A DNA stretch of 32,860 nucleotides from an uncultured Acetatifactor sp. (lineage in GTDB: Bacteria; Bacillota; Clostridia; Lachnospirales; Lachnospiraceae), in the NCBI GenBank assembly GCA_910586485.1, contig CAJUIA010000038.1, positions 1 to 32,860 on the forward strand, in the 5' to 3' direction. Both the position numbers and the translations under genes were made by a program. The notes beneath the pieces are model-generated. The model was not told the origin of the DNA. It saw only the letters and a list, made by a program, of their open reading frames with translations, and did not search any database. Numbering within the stretch: position 1 is the stretch's first letter; each line of letters starts with the position of its first letter. This document shows, in pieces, positions 26,001 through 32,860 of this stretch.

Positions 26001-26725
26001 CAAAAGCATATTTGATCCCTTACGGTTCCCGTATCAAGGTCATGGACGGGCAGGTGCTGGAGGCCGGCGACGAGCTGACGGAAGGCTCCGTAAATCCTCA
26101 TGATCTGTTAAAAATCAAGGGAATCCGTTCCGTACAGGATTATATGCTTCGCGAGGTGCAGAGGGTTTACCGCCTGCAGGGCGTGGATATTGCGGATAAG
26201 CACATTGAGGTGATTGTTCGTCAGATGTTAAAGAAGGTCCGCATTGAAAATAACGGCGATACGGACTTCCTGCCTGGCACACTGGTAGATGTCCTGGAAT
26301 ATGAAGACATGAATGCCGGGTTAATTGCGGAAGGGAAGGAGCCTGCCGATGGCAAGCAGGTGCTTTTGGGTATTACAAAGGCGGCGCTGGCAACCAATTC
26401 CTTCCTGTCGGCGGCGTCCTTCCAGGAGACCACAAAGGTGTTGACGGAAGCAGCCATCAAGGGTAAGGTAGACAATTTGATCGGCCTGAAGGAGAATGTT
26501 ATCATTGGTAAGCTGATTCCTGTAGGTACGGGAATGAAGAGATACCGCAACACCAGGCTGAGTACGGATGAAGTGGATACCATCTCCTTTGAAGAGCTGG
26601 ATGACGTGGAAGAGGCGGATCCGGAGACAATGAAGGAATTGGAAGTAATGGAAGCACCGGAAGAGGATGGGGATACGGAAATGGCGGAAGCAGAAGAGGA
26701 TGCAGTTGTCGTAACCGAATCATAG
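23021..26725 (+). CDS. rpoC: DNA-directed RNA polymerase subunit beta'
   Basis: A 1234-residue catalytic subunit. The N-terminal zinc ribbon is visible (ECHCGKYKK ... [10 protein letters not shown], DNA about 23218-23290). The magnesium-binding [12 protein letters not shown] is at about 24382-24417. A second cysteine cluster with [13 protein letters not shown] lies near 25680-25715, followed by [20 protein letters not shown], the trigger-loop region. Length is typical of Bacillota and lacks the large beta' insertion of Proteobacteria. The C-terminus is acidic. Start ATG at 23021 with GAAGGGA upstream. Confidence 0.98.
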   Translation: [1234 protein letters not shown]

Positions 26726-26742
26726 GTCTGAAAGTAAACAAG

Positions 26743-26774
26743 AGGGGGAAGGGGGATTTATCTCTCTTCCCCCT
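26743..26774 (+). other. Stable hairpin between rpoC and the PilZ gene, without a U-run
   Basis: AGGGGGAAG (26743-26751) pairs with CTTCCCCCT (26766-26774) across a 14-nt loop. No T-tract follows, so it looks like an RNA-stability or processing element or a weak terminator. No promoter is visible before the PilZ gene, so readthrough from rpoBC is likely. Confidence 0.5.
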
Positions 26775-26802
26775 GTAAGTACTTCTTAAAGCGGAGGTTA
26801 CA

Positions 26803-27126
26803 ATGGAAGAGAGAAGAAAGATCGAGCGTACAAGGTACAATGTCATGAATGTACTCATAGTCTGCGATACCGAGGAAAAGTATTATATCAAGGTGGAAAA
26901 TGTAAGTCCTCTGGGGATGGGACTTAAAATGCCGGCAGGGACTCCGGACATTACCGGAAAAGACGTGATCGTTGTGGCGGAGTGCATGGTGATGTTTGCC
27001 GTGGTGCGTCGTATGGAGACGGCAGAGGACGGCAGTATGGAAGTGGGCATAGAGGGAAAACCCCTTGAGGAAGATACCTTTAGGTGTCTGTATGAAAATG
27101 TGGGAAAGGACAGTAATCTGATATGA
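26803..27126 (+). CDS. PilZ-domain c-di-GMP-binding protein
   Basis: A 107-residue single-domain protein. It carries RxxxR at R5-R9 (RKIER) near the N-terminus and NVSPLG (about 34-39), matching the (D/N)xSxxG motif; these are the two c-di-GMP contact motifs of PilZ. The rest is beta-rich, as expected of the PilZ barrel. No output domain is fused, so it presumably acts by binding a partner. ATG at 26803 with GGAGGT upstream. It overlaps rmlD by 4 bp (ATGA) and is probably co-transcribed with it. The cyclase and phosphodiesterase at the start of the window could supply the signal. Confidence 0.8.
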   Translation: MEERRKIERTRYNVMNVLIVCDTEEKYYIKVENVSPLGMGLKMPAGTPDITGKDVIVVAECMVMFAVVRRMETAEDGSMEVGIEGKPLEEDTFRCLYENVGKDSNLI

Positions 27127-27989
27127 AGGTTTTTGTGACGGGTGTAAAGGGGCAGCTGGGTCATGATGTGGTAGATGAGCTGACAAAGCGCGGAATCACG
27201 GCGGTCGGCGCAGACATTGAGGAAATGGACATCACCGATGGGGAATGCGTGGAAAGAGTGGTCAGAGAGGCGGCGCCAGATGCGGTGATCCATTGTGCTG
27301 CCTATACGGCAGTGGACGCGGCGGAGGAAAACGAAGAACTCTGCCGCAGGGTGAACGCAGAGGGGGCCCGGAATATCGCGGCGGTATGTAAAAAGCTGGA
27401 CATTAAGATGATATACATCAGCACGGATTATGTGTTCAGCGGAGAAGGAGAGCGTCCCTGGGAGCCGGAGGACGAAAGAAAACCGCAGAGTGTATACGGA
27501 CAGACAAAGTACGAGGGAGAGCTGGCGGTTCAGGAGCTGCTGGAAAAGTACTTTATCGTGCGCATTGCCTGGGCATTCGGCATCAACGGAAAGAATTTTG
27601 TGAAAACCATGTTGAAGCTGGCGGAAAACCACGATACCCTGCGGGTGGTGAACGACCAGTTCGGCTCGCCCACCTATACCTATGATCTGGCCAGGCTGTT
27701 AGTGGACATGGTGCTCACGGAGAAATACGGCGTTTACCATGCTACCAACGAGGGAAGCTGCTCCTGGTATGATTTTGCCTGCGCTATTTTTAAGGAGGCC
27801 GGCGTCTCCGTCAATGTGGTGCCGGTGACTACCGCCGAGTATGGGGCAAAGGCAAAGCGCCCGGCAAACAGCCGCATGAACAAGGATAAGCTGACGCAGA
27901 TGGGATTTGAGAAGCTGCCGCCCTGGGAGGACGCCCTGAAGAGATATGTGAGGCTTCTTTCCGATTTTAGTAAAAAAAATCAAAAATAG
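27123..27989 (+). CDS. rmlD: dTDP-4-dehydrorhamnose reductase
   Basis: A 288-residue NAD(P)-dependent short-chain reductase, the last step in dTDP-L-rhamnose synthesis. The N-terminal VTGVKGQLGHDV (5-16) gives the GxxGxxG nucleotide-binding motif. STDYVFSGEG supplies the catalytic Thr/Ser region, and VYGQTKYEGE supplies YxxxK. IAWAFGINGKNFVKTML and NDQFGSPTYTYDLA are typical of RmlD. Length is standard. The rmlA, B and C genes are not in the window. ATG at 27123 overlaps the PilZ stop, so rhamnose synthesis and the c-di-GMP receptor are co-expressed. Confidence 0.92.
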   Translation: MKVFVTGVKGQLGHDVVDELTKRGITAVGADIEEMDITDGECVERVVREAAPDAVIHCAAYTAVDAAEENEELCRRVNAEGARNIAAVCKKLDIKMIYISTDYVFSGEGERPWEPEDERKPQSVYGQTKYEGELAVQELLEKYFIVRIAWAFGINGKNFVKTMLKLAENHDTLRVVNDQFGSPTYTYDLARLLVDMVLTEKYGVYHATNEGSCSWYDFACAIFKEAGVSVNVVPVTTAEYGAKAKRPANSRMNKDKLTQMGFEKLPPWEDALKRYVRLLSDFSKKNQK

Positions 27990-27991
27990 AA

Positions 27992-28020
27992 TTGACAACA
28001 CATCTGTTAGCAAGTATACT
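27992..28020 (+). promoter_or_regulatory. Promoter of rpsL-rpsG-fusA
   Basis: Consensus TTGACA (27992-27997), a 17-nt spacer and TATACT (28015-28020). It lies 3 bp after the rmlD stop. The spacer contains the left arm of a 9-bp inverted repeat (see the terminator entry). Confidence 0.9.
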
Positions 28021-28052
28021 ATGTAAGTGTGCGCGCAGATGTGTATTTTTTT
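27998..28052 (+). terminator. Terminator of pilZ-rmlD overlapping the rpsL promoter
   Basis: Perfect inverted repeat ACACATCTG (27998-28006) / CAGATGTGT (28036-28044), followed by a T-run to about 28052. The 29-nt loop contains the -10 of rpsL. RNA entering from rmlD can form the hairpin. RNA started at the rpsL promoter lacks the left arm and escapes it. This is inferred from the geometry. Confidence 0.55.
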
Positions 28053-28095
28053 GCGTGCCATAAATAATACTAATATATGAAAGAGGTGAAACAGA

Positions 28096-28518
28096 ATGCC
28101 GACATTTAACCAGTTAGTGAGAAAAGGACGTCAGACCACAGTAAGGAAGTCTACCGCGCCTGCTCTGCAGAAAGGCTACAATTCCCTTCACAAGAAGGCG
28201 ACAAATGTATCTGCTCCCCAGAAGCGTGGCGTGTGTACTGCAGTGAAGACTGCGACTCCCAAGAAGCCTAACTCTGCGCTTAGAAAAATTGCCAGAGTGC
28301 GTCTCTCCAACGGAATCGAAGTGACGAGCTACATTCCCGGAGAAGGCCATAATCTGCAGGAGCACAGCGTTGTGCTGATCCGTGGCGGCAGAGTAAAGGA
28401 TCTGCCCGGTACCAGATACCACATCATCCGTGGTACCCTTGATACTGCAGGCGTTGCCAACAGGAAGCAGGCCCGCTCCAAGTATGGCGCAAAGAGGCCT
28501 AAGGAAGCAAAGAAGTGA
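28096..28518 (+). CDS. rpsL: 30S ribosomal protein S12
   Basis: A 140-residue decoding-centre protein. PTFNQLVRKGRQ opens the sequence. TATPKKPNSALRKIARV and YIPGEGHNLQEHSVVLIRGG carry the usual streptomycin-region residues; the PKKPNSA lysines are unchanged, consistent with wild type. The extra internal segment near residues 20-36 and the length of 140 fit Clostridia. ATG at 28096 with AGAGGTGA upstream. Confidence 0.98.
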   Translation: MPTFNQLVRKGRQTTVRKSTAPALQKGYNSLHKKATNVSAPQKRGVCTAVKTATPKKPNSALRKIARVRLSNGIEVTSYIPGEGHNLQEHSVVLIRGGRVKDLPGTRYHIIRGTLDTAGVANRKQARSKYGAKRPKEAKK

Positions 28519-28538
28519 TAGACGCTTACCGCAACTGT

Positions 28539-28554
28539 TGACGCTGCTGCGTCA
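28539..28554 (+). other. Small hairpin in the rpsL-rpsG gap
   Basis: TGACGC / GCGTCA with a TGCT loop, followed by GTTTTG. The 187-bp gap is longer than usual for this pair. The hairpin is too weak to call a terminator, but it could be part of an S7-type regulatory site. Nothing else stands out in the gap. Confidence 0.35.
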
Positions 28555-28705
28555 GTTTTGTACCACAAAAACGAAACTAAGATAAGTGTTGGAATTCTGT
28601 CATTAAAGATAAGATCCTTATTGCAGAACAGCACGTACACTTGGGGAAACACATGTGAGTACCGACGATTTAACGCAAGTTCATTTTGTTAAGGAGGGAA
28701 GAACC

Positions 28706-29176
28706 GTGCCACGTAAGGGACATATTCAAAAAAGAGATGTATTAGCAGATCCTCTGTACAATAATAAGGTGGTTACCAAGCTGATCAATCATATTATGCT
28801 TGACGGCAAAAAGGGTGTAGCCCAGAAGATTGTATATGACGCATTTGCAAAGGTAGAAGAAAAATCCGGAAAGCCTGCGCTGGAAGTATTCGAAGAGGCA
28901 ATGAACAACATCATGCCTGTTCTGGAGGTTAAGGCAAGGCGAATCGGCGGCGCTACCTATCAGGTGCCCATTGAAGTAAGGGCCGAAAGACGTCAGACTC
29001 TTGGACTGCGCTGGCTTACCATGTTCTCTCGCAAGAGAAGCGAGAAGACCATGAAGGACAGGCTGGCCAATGAGATCCTTGATGCAGCCAACAATACCGG
29101 CGCTGCAGTCAAGAGAAAAGAAGACATGCACAAGATGGCAGAGGCAAACAAGGCGTTTGCACATTACAGATTCTAG
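28706..29176 (+). CDS. rpsG: 30S ribosomal protein S7
   Basis: A 156-residue head protein that nucleates 30S assembly. It starts VPRKGHIQKRDVLADPLYNN. GGATYQVPIEVRAERRQTLGLRWL and the basic AVKRKEDMHKMAEANKAFAHYRF end are typical. The start is GTG at 28706 with AAGGAGG at 28691-28697, giving the standard 156 residues. An upstream in-frame start at 28655 has no binding site and would add 17 unrelated residues. Confidence 0.97.
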   Translation: MPRKGHIQKRDVLADPLYNNKVVTKLINHIMLDGKKGVAQKIVYDAFAKVEEKSGKPALEVFEEAMNNIMPVLEVKARRIGGATYQVPIEVRAERRQTLGLRWLTMFSRKRSEKTMKDRLANEILDAANNTGAAVKRKEDMHKMAEANKAFAHYRF

Positions 29177-29208
29177 GGGCATCATTATTAATATAGGAGG
29201 AAAAAATC

Positions 29209-31374
29209 TTGGCTGGAAGAGAATATCCGTTAGAGAGAACCAGAAATATCGGAATTATGGCTCATATTGATGCCGGTAAGACCACATTGACCGAGCGTAT
29301 TCTGTATTATACTGGTGTAAACTACAAGATCGGTGATACTCATGAAGGCACTGCTACCATGGACTGGATGGAGCAGGAGCAGGAAAGAGGTATTACCATC
29401 ACATCTGCAGCTACAACATGCCACTGGACATTGGAAAAAGAAACCAAGCCCTGTGAAGGCGCGTTGGAGCATCGTATCAACATCATTGATACTCCTGGCC
29501 ACGTTGACTTTACTGTAGAAGTAGAGCGTTCCCTTCGTGTTTTGGATGGCGCCGTTGGTGTTTTCTGTGCAAAGGGCGGTGTAGAGCCCCAGTCTGAGAA
29601 CGTATGGCGTCAGGCAGACACCTACAATGTACCTCGTATGGCATTTATCAACAAGATGGACATTCTGGGTGCAAACTTCTATGGTGCAGTTGATCAGATC
29701 AGAAACAGGCTTGGGAAAAATGCAATCGTAGTTCAGCTGCCTATCGGTAAGGAAGATGCTTTCAAGGGAATCATTGACCTGTTTGAGATGAAGGCATATC
29801 TGTATAACGATGACAAGGGTGAAGACATTACCGTTACAGACGATCTTGGCGATATGAAGGATGATGCGGAGCTGTATCGTTCCGAGCTGGTTGAGAAGAT
29901 CTGTGAGCTGGATGACGATCTGATGATGATGTATCTGGAAGGTGAAGAGCCTTCCGTGGAAGAAATGAAAAAAGTTCTTCGCAGGGCTACCTGCGAATGT
30001 ACGGCAGTTCCCGTGTGTTGCGGGTCCGCTTACCGTAACAGGGGCGTACAGAAGCTGCTGGACGCAATCCTAGAGTATATGCCTGCTCCTACGGACATCC
30101 CTGCTATCAAGGGTACCGATCTGGAGGGGAACGAGGTAGAGAGGCATTCATCCGATGATGAGCCCTTCTCCGCGCTGGCATTCAAGATCATGGCAGATCC
30201 TTTTGTGGGAAAGCTGGCATTCTTCCGTGTGTATTCCGGCAGCATGAATTCCGGTTCCTATGTGTTGAATGCTACGAAGGATAAAAAGGAACGTGTAGGC
30301 CGTATCTTACAGATGCACGCAAATAAGCGGGCTGAGCTGGATAAGGTTTATTCCGGTGACATTGCGGCGGCAGTAGGCTTCAAGTTTACGACTACGGGAG
30401 ATACCATCTGCGATGAGCAGCATCCTGTGATCCTGGAGTCCATGGAATTCCCTGAGCCCGTGATTGAGCTGGCAATCGAGCCCAAGACCAAAGCAGGTCA
30501 GGGCAAGATGGGCGAGGCGCTGGCAAAGCTGGCAGAGGAAGATCCTACCTTCCGTGCTCATACAAATCAGGAGACCGGCCAGACGATCATTGCAGGTATG
30601 GGTGAGCTCCACCTGGAGATCATTGTAGACCGTCTGCTTCGTGAATTTAAGGTAGAGGCTAACGTGGGCGCACCTCAGGTTGCCTATAAGGAAGCATTTA
30701 CCAAGGCCGTAGAGGTGGATTCCAAATATGCAAAGCAGTCCGGCGGACGTGGTCAGTATGGTCACTGTAAGGTTAAGTTTGAGCCCGTGGAGGCAAACTG
30801 TGAGAAATTTGAGTTTGATCCCAAGGCGAATATCCTGATTAACGAGCCCCCTGTACTGCTGTTCGAATCTACAGTAGTAGGCGGTTCCATTCCTAAGGAA
30901 TATATTCCCGCGGTTGGTGAAGGTATCAGGGAGGCGGCACAGGCCGGTATCCTTGGCGGATTCCCCGTGCTGGGCGTGCATGCAAACGTATATGACGGTT
31001 CCTATCATGAGGTTGACTCTTCCGAAATGGCATTCCATATTGCCGGTTCCATGGCATTTAAGGAAGCAATGCAGAAAGCGGCACCTGTGCTGCTGGAGCC
31101 GATCATGAAGGTTGAGGTCACAATGCCTGAAGAGTATATGGGTGATGTAATCGGCGATTTGAACTCCCGCCGTGGACGCGTAGAAGGCATGGATGATATT
31201 GGCGGAGGCAAGATGGTGCGGGCATTCGTTCCCCTTGCAGAGATGTTCGGATATTCTACCGATCTTCGTTCCAGGACCCAGGGACGCGGCAACTACTCCA
31301 TGTTCTTTGAAAAGTATGAGCCGGTTCCCAAGAATGTACAGGAAAAAGTATTGGCGGCAAAGGGAACAAAATAA
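29209..31374 (+). CDS. fusA: Translation elongation factor G
   Basis: A 721-residue GTPase catalysing translocation. P-loop AHIDAGKTT (about 18-26), switch I ERGITITSAA, DTPGHVDF and NKMD are intact. The length exceeds the usual 690-705. About 14 extra residues lie in domain IV, between FEPVEANCEKFEFDP and TVVGGSIPKEYIPAV (near residues 527-560). A smaller insertion (ETKPCEGALEH) sits before the IIDTPGHVD motif. The start codon is TTG at 29209, with AGGAGG at 29195-29200 and 8-nt spacing, giving the canonical MAGREYPLERTRNIGIM start. Its place after rpsG marks it as the housekeeping EF-G. Confidence 0.96.
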   Translation: MAGREYPLERTRNIGIMAHIDAGKTTLTERILYYTGVNYKIGDTHEGTATMDWMEQEQERGITITSAATTCHWTLEKETKPCEGALEHRINIIDTPGHVDFTVEVERSLRVLDGAVGVFCAKGGVEPQSENVWRQADTYNVPRMAFINKMDILGANFYGAVDQIRNRLGKNAIVVQLPIGKEDAFKGIIDLFEMKAYLYNDDKGEDITVTDDLGDMKDDAELYRSELVEKICELDDDLMMMYLEGEEPSVEEMKKVLRRATCECTAVPVCCGSAYRNRGVQKLLDAILEYMPAPTDIPAIKGTDLEGNEVERHSSDDEPFSALAFKIMADPFVGKLAFFRVYSGSMNSGSYVLNATKDKKERVGRILQMHANKRAELDKVYSGDIAAAVGFKFTTTGDTICDEQHPVILESMEFPEPVIELAIEPKTKAGQGKMGEALAKLAEEDPTFRAHTNQETGQTIIAGMGELHLEIIVDRLLREFKVEANVGAPQVAYKEAFTKAVEVDSKYAKQSGGRGQYGHCKVKFEPVEANCEKFEFDPKANILINEPPVLLFESTVVGGSIPKEYIPAVGEGIREAAQAGILGGFPVLGVHANVYDGSYHEVDSSEMAFHIAGSMAFKEAMQKAAPVLLEPIMKVEVTMPEEYMGDVIGDLNSRRGRVEGMDDIGGGKMVRAFVPLAEMFGYSTDLRSRTQGRGNYSMFFEKYEPVPKNVQEKVLAAKGTK

Positions 31375-31413
31375 ACCCAAGCCGGCATTCTTCCAAAAAA
31401 GTGCAAAAATAGC

Positions 31414-31442
31414 TTGAAAAAACCTGACATATTCCATATAAT
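31414..31442 (+). promoter_or_regulatory. Promoter of tuf
   Basis: TTGAAA (31414-31419), a 17-nt spacer and the consensus TATAAT (31437-31442). It allows expression of tuf independently of, or in addition to, the rpsL operon. Confidence 0.88.
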
Positions 31443-31464
31443 GAGAATTAGCCGGGTTGTGAAG

Positions 31465-31493
31465 CGCCGAGTGTGCGCAAGCGCGCTTCGGCG
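31465..31493 (+). other. GC-rich hairpin in the tuf 5' leader
   Basis: CGCCGA (31465-31470) / TCGGCG (31488-31493), with an inner GTGCGC/GCGCGC-type helix closed by AA. No U-run follows, so it is not a simple terminator. It may stabilise the mRNA. Confidence 0.5.
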
Positions 31494-31540
31494 AGAAAAA
31501 AATAACATGTTGTTTAATTATTTTAAGGAGGATTTCAATA

Positions 31541-32728
31541 ATGGCTAAAGCTAAATTTGAAAGAAACAAGCCCCATTGTAACATTGGTACCATTGGTCAC
31601 GTTGACCATGGCAAAACCACCCTGACCGCAGCAATCACCAAGGTTCTGGCTGAGAGAGTTGCCGGCAACGAGAAGGTTGACTTTGAGAACATTGACAAGG
31701 CTCCCGAAGAGAGAGAGCGTGGTATCACCATTTCTACCGCACACGTAGAGTATCAGACCGAGAAGAGACACTATGCACACGTTGACTGTCCGGGCCATGC
31801 TGACTATGTAAAGAACATGATCACTGGTGCTGCACAGATGGATGGCGCTATCCTGGTAGTAGCTGCTACCGACGGTGTTATGGCTCAGACGAAGGAGCAC
31901 ATCCTTCTGTCCCGTCAGGTTGGCGTGCCTTATATCGTTGTGTTCATGAACAAGTGCGATATGGTTGACGATCCTGAGCTTCTTGAGCTGGTTGAAATGG
32001 AGATCACCGAGCAGCTGGAAGAGTACGAGTTCACGGACTGCCCGATCATCAAGGGATCCGCTCTGAAGGCACTGGAAGATCCCAGCAGCGAGTGGGGCGA
32101 CAAGATCATGGAGCTGATGAGCACCGTTGACGAGTATATTCCTGATCCTCAGCGTGATACCGACAAGCCTTTCCTGATGCCTGTCGAGGACGTATTCACC
32201 ATTACCGGTCGTGGTACCGTTGCTACCGGCCGTGTGGAGCGTGGTACTCTGCACATCAACGAGGAAGTTGAAATTATCGGTATTAAGGAAGAGACCAAGA
32301 AGACCGTTGTTACCGGTATCGAGATGTTCCGTAAGATGCTGGATGAGGCACAGGCTGGTGATAACATCGGCGCACTGCTTCGTGGCGTTCAGAGAACAGA
32401 AATCGAGAGAGGACAGGTCCTGGCTAAGCCCGGCACCGTTACCTGCCACACCAAGTTTACCGCTCAGGTATACGTTCTGACCAAGGATGAGGGTGGCCGT
32501 CATACTCCTTTCTTCAATAACTATCGTCCCCAGTTCTACTTCAGAACTACCGACGTAACCGGCGTTTGCGCTCTGCCTGCAGGCACCGAGATGTGCATGC
32601 CTGGCGATAACGTGGAGATGACCATTGAGCTGATCCACCCTATCGCTATGGAGCAGGGACTTACGTTCGCTATCCGTGAGGGTGGCAGGACTGTTGGGTC
32701 TGGTAGGGTTGCTACTATCATTGAATAA
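31541..32728 (+). CDS. tuf: Translation elongation factor Tu
   Basis: A 395-residue GTPase that delivers aminoacyl-tRNA. GHVDHGKTTLT (P-loop, about 19-29), ERERGITIST (switch I), DCPGHADYVKN (switch II, about 81-91) and NKCD (about 136-139) are all intact. Domain II has RGTVATGRVERG and domain III ends with GGRTVGSGRVATI. Length is standard. Codon choice is strongly biased to C/T-ending and AAG codons, as expected of a highly expressed gene. Start ATG at 31541 with AAGGAGG upstream. Confidence 0.98.
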   Translation: MAKAKFERNKPHCNIGTIGHVDHGKTTLTAAITKVLAERVAGNEKVDFENIDKAPEERERGITISTAHVEYQTEKRHYAHVDCPGHADYVKNMITGAAQMDGAILVVAATDGVMAQTKEHILLSRQVGVPYIVVFMNKCDMVDDPELLELVEMEITEQLEEYEFTDCPIIKGSALKALEDPSSEWGDKIMELMSTVDEYIPDPQRDTDKPFLMPVEDVFTITGRGTVATGRVERGTLHINEEVEIIGIKEETKKTVVTGIEMFRKMLDEAQAGDNIGALLRGVQRTEIERGQVLAKPGTVTCHTKFTAQVYVLTKDEGGRHTPFFNNYRPQFYFRTTDVTGVCALPAGTEMCMPGDNVEMTIELIHPIAMEQGLTFAIREGGRTVGSGRVATIIE

Positions 32729-32751
32729 TTGCTGAGAAGCTAGATTTTATG

Positions 32752-32782
32752 GGGCTTTCCGAGAAATCGGGAAGCCCTTTTT
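32752..32782 (+). terminator. Intrinsic terminator after tuf
   Basis: GGGCTTTCCGA / TCGGGAAGCCC (one G-U pair) with a tight loop, then TTTTT. It closes the translation-factor operon. Confidence 0.92.
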
Positions 32783-32813
32783 AAAACTTTGCAACAGTGA
32801 AAATGTGTAAAGC

Positions 32814-32860
32814 GGTGCCAAAACGGTGCCATAAAAAAGAACTCCGATGAAAGTGGTGCC
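32814..32860. repeat. Three GGTGCC copies at the window edge
   Basis: GGTGCC occurs at 32814-32819, 32825-32830 and 32855-32860, the first two as CGGTGCCA spaced 11 bp apart. It may be the start of something beyond the window. Not interpretable further. Confidence 0.4.

Noticed and set aside
30307..31593. 428-codon minus-strand open frame opposite fusA
   Set aside because: Antisense to highly conserved EF-G and into the tuf leader. The length arises from codon bias, and the Cys/His-rich product is not protein-like.
31535..32638. 367-codon minus-strand open frame opposite tuf
   Set aside because: Shadow of EF-Tu codon bias, with no ribosome binding site or family resemblance.
1..32860. tRNA, rRNA or CRISPR arrays
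   Set aside because: No cloverleaf, rRNA segment or regularly spaced repeat array was seen on either strand by eye. A tRNA-Trp gene sometimes found near secE is not present.

Overview
The window looks like a chromosomal segment from a mid-GC member of the Lachnospiraceae (Clostridia, Bacillota). The reasons are near-consensus sigma-A promoters with 17-bp spacers, strong AGGAGG-type ribosome binding sites, a Gram-positive L10(L12)4 leader, clostridial-type ribosomal and RNA polymerase proteins, and many multidomain c-di-GMP and extracytoplasmic proteins typical of this family. The genus cannot be fixed from sequence reading alone.

Bases 1-12800 are accessory. A 7TM-type diguanylate cyclase (GGDEF) is followed by a periplasmic-sensor protein with a degenerate GGDEF and an intact EAL domain. 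Converging on it from the minus strand is a three-gene operon: an ECF sigma factor, a membrane protein joining an anti-sigma-like N-terminus to a DUF3160 ectodomain, and a membrane-anchored CapA-like protein. Next come a YunG-like small protein, a translationally coupled pair (HTH protein and UDP-galactopyranose mutase), and a short FliD-like protein on the minus strand.

Bases 12896-32782 carry the conserved transcription/translation cluster: rpmG-secE-nusG, an L1-type leader, rplK-rplA, a terminator, then (after an interruption) the L10 leader and rplJ-rplL, rpoB-rpoC, a PilZ protein and rmlD, rpsL-rpsG-fusA, and tuf. Promoters are readable before rpmG, rplJ, rpoB, rpsL and tuf. Terminators are readable after rplA, rplL, rmlD (overlapping the rpsL promoter) and tuf.

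The least ordinary part is 15344-17601, which splits rplKA from rplJL. It holds a minus-strand DUF6044-like membrane protein. Its leader contains a near-perfect direct repeat, three perfect short hairpins and two small reading frames. Immediately beyond lies a 200-bp foldback element with 18-bp perfect terminal inverted repeats and a 7-bp flanking duplication (MITE-like), 29 bp upstream of the rplJ -35 box. Other notable points are an mRNA leader resembling the 23S rRNA L1 stalk before rplK, the rpsL promoter sitting inside a terminator hairpin, and PilZ-rmlD between rpoC and rpsL where an L7Ae-like gene is common in Bacillota.
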